A DNA stretch of 64,000 nucleotides from Paenibacillus catalpae. GTDB lineage: Bacteria; Bacillota; Bacilli; Paenibacillales; Paenibacillaceae. This document shows, in pieces, positions 59,856-64,000 of the stretch (its first letter is position 1; the number at the start of each line of letters is the position of its first letter). The stretch is from the NCBI RefSeq assembly GCF_900112695.1, contig NZ_FOMT01000004.1, forward strand, positions 372,001 through 436,000. Reading direction: 5' to 3'. The position numbers and the translations under genes are program-made. Under the pieces are notes generated by a model. It ran no database searches, had not been told where the DNA came from, and worked only from the letters and a program-made list of their open reading frames with translations.

Positions 59856-60710
59856 CTATGCCTTGCTCGCGTTTCCTTCTTCCCCTACCTCAATCGGATT
59901 CTCCTCATAACTAATCCAATCACTCCAGCTGCCTGCATACAGCCGCACATTCGAGAAGCCCGCTTCCTGCAAGGCCAGTACGTTCGGACAAGCCGTCACG
60001 CCGGACCCGCAGTACACGATCGTCTCGCGGTCCTTCGGCAGATCTTCGAATCTTGCAGCTTGCTCGTCCGCGCTTTTCCACCTGCCGCCCTCACCCTTGG
60101 CTTCGGACCAGAGACGGTTAATTGCCCCAGGAATATGGCCGGCTTTCTTATCTAATGGCTCGACTTCGCCGCGATAACGCGCACCGTCACGCGAATCGAT
60201 AAGCGTCATGTTCTCGCTGCCAAGCTTCTCTTTTACTTCGTCCATCTCCACCAGCATGTTGTGCTGGACAGTAGCAAGGAAACGTGAAGGAACGAGCACC
60301 TTCTGCTCCGCGTTTACCGGGAAGCCGGCATTTTGCCAAGCCGTAAAGCCCTCATCCAGAACAAATACTTGTTCATGGCCCAAATATTTCAGCAGCCACC
60401 ACAGACGGGAAGCAAATGCTCCGCCTTGGTCGTCATAAGCGATAACGCGGGTTTCATTGCTGATGCCAACCTTGCTGAGCGCAATGGTCAGATCCGTAAT
60501 GTCCGGCAATGGATGGCGTCCGCCATGCTCATCCACCGGAGCGGACAGATCCTTTTCCAGATCCAAATATACGGCGCCTGCAATATGGGAGGCTTCATAA
60601 GCCTCGCGGCCGAAGTCCGGCTTGCCAAGCTGGAACCGGCAGTCAACGATGACGATGTCCGTCTCATATAAGCGGGCCAGAAGCCATTTTAACGATACGA
60701 TATTATTCAT
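59856..60710 (-). CDS. Sulfurtransferase with tandem rhodanese domains
   Basis: 284 residues in two rhodanese domains. The C-terminal one carries the active-site loop CGSGVTA with catalytic Cys234. The N-terminal one has Asp-Asp-Gln in place of Cys and is inactive. The CG[ST]GVTA loop is that of 3-mercaptopyruvate/thiosulfate sulfurtransferases (SseA type). Cytosolic; moves sulfane sulfur to cyanide or thiols. Single-gene unit. Confidence 0.88.
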   Translation of the reverse strand: MNNIVSLKWLLARLYETDIVIVDCRFQLGKPDFGREAYEASHIAGAVYLDLEKDLSAPVDEHGGRHPLPDITDLTIALSKVGISNETRVIAYDDQGGAFASRLWWLLKYLGHEQVFVLDEGFTAWQNAGFPVNAEQKVLVPSRFLATVQHNMLVEMDEVKEKLGSENMTLIDSRDGARYRGEVEPLDKKAGHIPGAINRLWSEAKGEGGRWKSADEQAARFEDLPKDRETIVYCGSGVTACPNVLALQEAGFSNVRLYAGSWSDWISYEENPIEVGEEGNASKA

Positions 60711-60895
60711 GTAAAATTACCGCCTCTCTCTTGTCTATGTATATCTGCATTATACATGATTCCTGCCCCTATCTTCTAATCAAGGAAGCTTCGGTTTACA
60801 AATATCGCATATTTCCATAATGATGCAGAAATACTTCATAGATATCATCTTCAATGAAAGGATTATTCCAACATTTTATCAAAGGAGATGAATTT

Positions 60896-61759
60896 ATGTT
60901 TAAGCGCGTCATCGGTACGGCGGCCGTCATTATCGCATTAGGCACGGCGCTCGTTACCGAAGCCGGAATCGCGCCTTCACCAGCCCATGCGGCAAGCAAC
61001 ATGGTTCCGGATTATGAGGTTAAGCTGCTGATGAATCCAAGCACGACACTTGGCTCGGACTTCAAGCTGACTAGCGCCGTACTTAGCGCTTTCTCGATGC
61101 CAACAACGGTAACGAAGATGAATGTAGCCTACCTGGACACCAACGCCAAAGACATCTACAACAACGGCTGGAGCACCCGGATCCGCAAGACGGAGGGCGA
61201 GGATGACTTCGAATTATCTTACAAGAAGCGCTACACCGTCACCAATAATGATATTAATGCTGCATTGACGCAAGCGAACAATGAGGGCTTTAACTCCAGC
61301 GATACGAATTACGAGGCACAGGTGGAATGGGGCTACCAAAAGAAAACGCTCAGCATTACCCGGACCAAAAGCGGCAGCAAATCCGGCTACAGCGGCATGG
61401 ACCTTCCGTCGATCAGCGATGCCCGCAGCCTCATGGTCAACAATGCACCGGACAAATTTAATGACTGGCTGTCTAGTGACTGGGGCACTAACAAGCTTCA
61501 AGCCTCCCGTTATTTCGGGCCGGTACTTGCCAAACGTTCCGTCGGCACATGGAGCGGCATGGAGCTGTACATAGAGGTTTGGCCAATTAAGAACGCTGCA
61601 GGCACCGGCACGGAATATGTCGTCGAGGCTTCCTTCAAAACAAACAGTGCAACAACCGCATCCGCCAAACACGATGAGCTGGTCACTTACCTGCAGAGCA
61701 AAGGCTGGTTCCTCGCCCAGGATTCGCTGAAAACACAATTAATCATGGATCGTTACTAG
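60896..61759 (+). CDS. Secreted protein with CYTH-like domain
   Basis: 287 residues from ATG 60896 (AAAGGAGATG upstream). The signal peptide ends AHA, about residue 32. The mature protein opens with DYEVK (Asp39, Glu41, Lys43), close to the ExExK signature of CYTH phosphohydrolases. This is followed by YLDT, GWSTRIRK (paired Arg), FELSYKKRY and later acidic strands (ELYIEVWP), all in CYTH order. CYTH enzymes bind triphosphates with metals; an extracellular member is unusual. The assignment is by motif only. A terminator follows. Confidence 0.6.
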   Translation: MFKRVIGTAAVIIALGTALVTEAGIAPSPAHAASNMVPDYEVKLLMNPSTTLGSDFKLTSAVLSAFSMPTTVTKMNVAYLDTNAKDIYNNGWSTRIRKTEGEDDFELSYKKRYTVTNNDINAALTQANNEGFNSSDTNYEAQVEWGYQKKTLSITRTKSGSKSGYSGMDLPSISDARSLMVNNAPDKFNDWLSSDWGTNKLQASRYFGPVLAKRSVGTWSGMELYIEVWPIKNAAGTGTEYVVEASFKTNSATTASAKHDELVTYLQSKGWFLAQDSLKTQLIMDRY

Positions 61760-61787
61760 TCCGGATCCTGCAGTCCGTCTCAAACAG

Positions 61788-61827
61788 CCTTCCTACGCTT
61801 AGCTATTAGGCGAAGGAAGGTTTTTTT
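61788..61827 (+). terminator. Terminator of the CYTH-like gene
   Basis: Interrupted stem CCTTCC-TA-CGC/GCG-AA-GGAAGG, then a T7 run. Confidence 0.75.
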
Positions 61828-61847
61828 AAATTTAGGCGTCGAATATA

Positions 61848-61888
61848 TGTAAAGTAAACTTGACACTGAGTATGGTTTAGATTACATT
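61848..61888 (+). promoter_or_regulatory. Promoter and operator of the XRE operon
   Basis: -35 TTGACA (61860-61865), 17-bp spacer, -10 TACATT (61883-61888). The palindrome TGTAAAGTAAACTTGACA (61848-61865, 18 bp, one mismatched pair plus centre) overlaps the -35, fitting autorepression by the XRE protein encoded at 62385. Confidence 0.7.
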
Positions 61889-61934
61889 ATGTATATAGAA
61901 CTTAACTATTTTTACCATCTTAGGAGGTATGAGC

Positions 61935-62381
61935 TTGACCTACCAGGAAAAGAAAAGCATCACCGCGCTTATCAGTACCGTACTCATTTTCGCAGCCTAT
62001 TGTTTGTACATGTATACGCAGTACCCGGAAGAAGGTCTGGGGCTTGAAGAAGGCTTTCGTTACTGGGGCTCCTTCGTCCTGATCCTGATGGTGGTGTCCA
62101 TCGTCGCCCATATCGTGATCAGCATTATCTTCAACATCATCTTCCGGATGACTACCGGGGAGAAGGAACCGGCATTTGCCGATGAACTGGATAAACTCAT
62201 TGAATTAAAGGCGCACCGGAATTCGTTTTTCCTGTTTATCCTCGGCTTTCTTCTGGCAATGGGCTCGCTCGTCACGGACCAGCCTTTAACCGTCATGTTC
62301 GTGATCCTGATCGCCTCCGGCTTCTTGTCCGATGTGACCGGATCTATTACGAAACTGTATCACTACAGGAGAGGAGTTTAA
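61935..62381 (+). CDS. Four-helix membrane protein partnered with XRE regulator
   Basis: 148 residues, about four membrane helices (ALISTVLIFAAYCLYMY, SFVLILMVVSIVAHIVIS, FFLFILGFLLAMGSLV, LTVMFVILIASGFLS) with a short charged loop between helices 2 and 3. Such proteins regularly precede a small XRE regulator in Bacilli (DUF2178-like group); function unknown. TTG 61935 lies 7 bases after AGGAGG; the ATG at 61929 abuts that site. 3 bases before the regulator gene. Confidence 0.75.
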   Translation: MTYQEKKSITALISTVLIFAAYCLYMYTQYPEEGLGLEEGFRYWGSFVLILMVVSIVAHIVISIIFNIIFRMTTGEKEPAFADELDKLIELKAHRNSFFLFILGFLLAMGSLVTDQPLTVMFVILIASGFLSDVTGSITKLYHYRRGV

Positions 62382-62384
62382 GGA

Positions 62385-62609
62385 ATGGGCAAAAATCTTG
62401 TCGGCAATCACATCCGCAAATTACGGTTCAATCATAATGAAATGACACAACAGCAATTGGCTGACAAGGTTGGTGTAACGAGACAAACGATTGTCGCGTT
62501 GGAAAAGGGCAACTACTCCCCGTCTCTCGAACTGGCCTTCCGCATTGCTCACGCCTTCGGCCTGCCGCTCGAAGAGGTATTCTTTTACGGGGATGATACG
62601 AGCCATTAA
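62385..62609 (+). CDS. XRE-family small transcriptional regulator
   Basis: 74 residues, essentially one Cro/CI helix-turn-helix: MTQQQLADKVGVTRQTIVAL and ELAFRIAHAFGLPLEEVF. No effector domain. This compact type usually sits beside a membrane protein and represses its own operon. The palindrome over the -35 upstream is the likely site. Confidence 0.9.
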   Translation: MGKNLVGNHIRKLRFNHNEMTQQQLADKVGVTRQTIVALEKGNYSPSLELAFRIAHAFGLPLEEVFFYGDDTSH

Positions 62610-62626
62610 CTAAGAGGAGGAAATAT

Positions 62627-63307
62627 ATGATTTCCGTTATCCGAACTCCAAAAATAACAGGCATCCTGTTTATACTTGCAGCCGTATCATCCGTATTTGG
62701 TCTTTTGTTGTATGATCCTATCCTTAACAGCTCGAATTACCTGACGAATGGCTCCGGGCATGACAACCAGATCATTCTTGGAGCGCTCATGGAGCTGATC
62801 CTTGTTGCTTCAGCCGTCGGAACTGCGGTCACCATGTATCCCTTCCTGAAAAAATACAACGAAAGCATCGCCCTCGGTCATGTCTGCTTCCGCCTGTTAG
62901 AGGCCGTTGTCATCACGGTTGGTGTCATTGGCATGCTGTCGCTCGTAACCCTGAGCAGGCAATATGTCTCCGCTGGCACTCCAGATCCTGCTGCTTATGA
63001 AGCTGCCGGCACTTTGTTCCTCGGGGTACATGAATGGACGTTTATGCTTGGTCCTAACTTTTTGCTTGGCATCAATACGATGCTTTACAGCTACATCTTT
63101 TACAAGTCCGGGCTTGTCCCGCGGTTCATTCCGATCCTCGGCATGACGGGTGCCGTGCTCGTATTTAGTGCCTCCCTGTTCGAAATGTTCGGTGTATTCC
63201 CTCAGCTGTCGGTATGGGGTGCACTCCTGTCGCTGCCGGTAGCTGCGAATGAAATGATTCTCGCTGTTTGGCTCATCGTAAAAGGATTTAATAAAGCTGC
63301 ACTCTGA
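62627..63307 (+). CDS. DUF4386-type integral membrane protein
   Basis: 226 residues with six to seven membrane helices; motifs TGILFILAAVSSVFG, CFRLLEAVVITVG and MLYSYIFYKSGLVPRFIP are typical of the DUF4386 family, of unknown function. AGAGGAGG lies 8 bases before ATG 62627. Third gene of the XRE operon (17-base gap), so probably under the same operator. Confidence 0.82.
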   Translation: MISVIRTPKITGILFILAAVSSVFGLLLYDPILNSSNYLTNGSGHDNQIILGALMELILVASAVGTAVTMYPFLKKYNESIALGHVCFRLLEAVVITVGVIGMLSLVTLSRQYVSAGTPDPAAYEAAGTLFLGVHEWTFMLGPNFLLGINTMLYSYIFYKSGLVPRFIPILGMTGAVLVFSASLFEMFGVFPQLSVWGALLSLPVAANEMILAVWLIVKGFNKAAL

Positions 63308-63317
63308 AATACATGCA

Positions 63318-63355
63318 AAGAGGCCGGGATTCCAATGTAGGATCCCGGCCTCTTA
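63318..63355. terminator. Convergent terminator
   Basis: A 13-bp stem AAGAGGCCGGGAT/ATCCCGGCCTCTT between the DUF4386 gene and the collagen-like gene. Confidence 0.85.
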
Positions 63356-63358
63356 CAT

Positions 63359-64000
63359 TCAGAGAGTTCCAGTCGTACTTATATGAATAACCGTAGCTGT
63401 CAGACCCCGGCTGTTGATAGCGCCTTCGGCTGATTGAGCTTGTGAGGTGACAGAACCCGTTACGGTAAACGAGTAAATATATGTTCCCGGTCCCGGATTG
63501 TCTACCCAAGTGAGACTCGTTGTTGCGGCTGCTTGAGAGAGATCCGTTTGGTTCGCCTGCTGCACAATAGCTTCGTTATTCGTAGTGACAACATCCTCTG
63601 GGTTTCTAGACAGGATGCTGTTAACCGTATAGCTCTGAATAACCGTAAAATCAACATTTGCAAAAGCCTCCAGCTTTACGACCTGGTTGGCTTGAAGAAC
63701 AATAGGCGTCAGGGTTAATTCCACCGTAACCTGATTATTCACGAGAGGGATCTGTTCATTGCTGCCGGAGAACCGGATATCTACGATACCTGGAGGTCCG
63801 GATGGACCCTGCATCCCTTGTTGTCCCTCAACACCTGCTGCCCCCTCGGCTCCAACCGAACCCTGAACGCCCTGTACGCCCTGCACACCTTGAGCACCTT
63901 GCGCTCCTTGTGCTCCTTGTGGACCTTGCACTTCTCGTTCTATCGCTTCTCTTTGCAAGCCAACTACATCCGGAGATGCCACAACCTCAGCTCTAGTGAG
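63359..64000 (-). CDS. Collagen-like surface/spore protein (5' end beyond window)
   Basis: At least 214 codons, open to the window edge; GTG 63982 is a possible internal start but lacks a visible ribosome binding site, so the gene likely extends further. After a short helix-like stretch (DVVGLQREAIEREV) come 15 Gly-X-Y triplets (GPQ, GAQ, GVQ, ..., GPP), then a C-terminal beta-rich domain of about 140 residues (IPLVNNQVTVELTLTPIVLQ), as in BclA-type exosporium or surface filaments. Few triplets carry proline. The C-terminal domain probably trimerises. Confidence 0.75.
   Translation of the reverse strand, partial: LTRAEVVASPDVVGLQREAIEREVQGPQGAQGAQGAQGVQGVQGVQGSVGAEGAAGVEGQQGMQGPSGPPGIVDIRFSGSNEQIPLVNNQVTVELTLTPIVLQANQVVKLEAFANVDFTVIQSYTVNSILSRNPEDVVTTNNEAIVQQANQTDLSQAAATTSLTWVDNPGPGTYIYSFTVTGSVTSQAQSAEGAINSRGLTATVIHISTTGTL

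Noticed and set aside
63359..63982. Treating GTG 63982 as the true start of the collagen-like gene
   Set aside because: The frame stays open to the window edge and no ribosome binding site is visible before that GTG.
1..64000. tRNA, rRNA, insertion sequences, prophage or T-box/riboswitch elements
   Set aside because: None recognised on either strand; no transposase, integrase or cloverleaf-like sequence was seen by eye.

Overview
The window reads as a stretch of chromosome from a spore-forming, S-layer-bearing Firmicute, most likely Paenibacillus. The grounds are strong GGAGG-type ribosome binding sites, frequent TTG starts, three S-layer homology (SLH) domains on a surface amidase, three YheC/YheD-type spore-coat ATP-grasp proteins, a UrtABCDE urea importer with a GlnR/TnrA-like box, and a WsfD-like glycan transferase. 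No rRNA, tRNA, CRISPR array, insertion sequence or phage gene was seen. Genus and pathways are inferred from sequence memory, not from a database search.

Layout. 1-5.8 kb: the tail of a surface protein with a 24-bp tandem repeat, a VOC/MarR pair with a tandem operator, a frameshifted TspO-like gene, TetR/SDR and TetR/membrane-protein pairs, and a LysR gene divergent from an HPP-family membrane protein. 6.5-8.7 kb: a KhtTU-type K+/H+ antiporter operon. 8.7-11.5 kb: a PadR/HAAS-domain pair and a MarR gene divergent from a flavodoxin-fold quinone reductase. 11.5-20 kb: a six-gene exopolysaccharide operon on the minus strand. It carries a GH8-like hydrolase, a WsfD-like GT-C protein, a DUF2334 protein, a GT2 synthase, a BcsB-like protein and a degenerate GGDEF protein. 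It resembles Bacillus ydaJKLMN and Listeria pss but has one extra transferase. 20.3-26.3 kb: SRPBCC/TetR, a YmcC-like protein, an RMD1-family protein, an ABC-F ATPase, a prolyl 4-hydroxylase-like enzyme and a Dph6-like PP-loop enzyme.

26.4-31.3 kb: urtABCDE on the minus strand, with no urease genes nearby. 31.5-41.7 kb: a mix of one-gene units: an MFS exporter, an MDR dehydrogenase that appears to start at AUU, DinB, a WYL regulator, an enolase-superfamily racemase-like enzyme, GNAT, and a MocR gene divergent from an EamA transporter plus nitroreductase. 42-45.1 kb: a 1041-residue SLH-anchored amidase. 45.4-50.2 kb: a YwqK-like protein, a TagO-like transferase, an alpha/beta hydrolase and a GMC oxidoreductase, then a decayed leucine-rich-repeat fragment. 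50.8-53.2 kb: an ABC ATPase/permease pair. 53.2-59.7 kb: three YheC/D-like proteins beside an AMP-forming ligase and an SDR. 59.8-64 kb: a rhodanese, a secreted CYTH-like protein, an XRE-controlled membrane-protein operon and a collagen-like protein that runs off the right edge.

Much of the window serves the cell surface and spore: EPS synthesis, the linkage-unit enzyme TagO, the S-layer amidase, coat proteins and the collagen-like protein. The rest is small regulator/target pairs, many with clear palindromic operators. Between genes there are two families of recurring terminator-like elements, with three and two copies.
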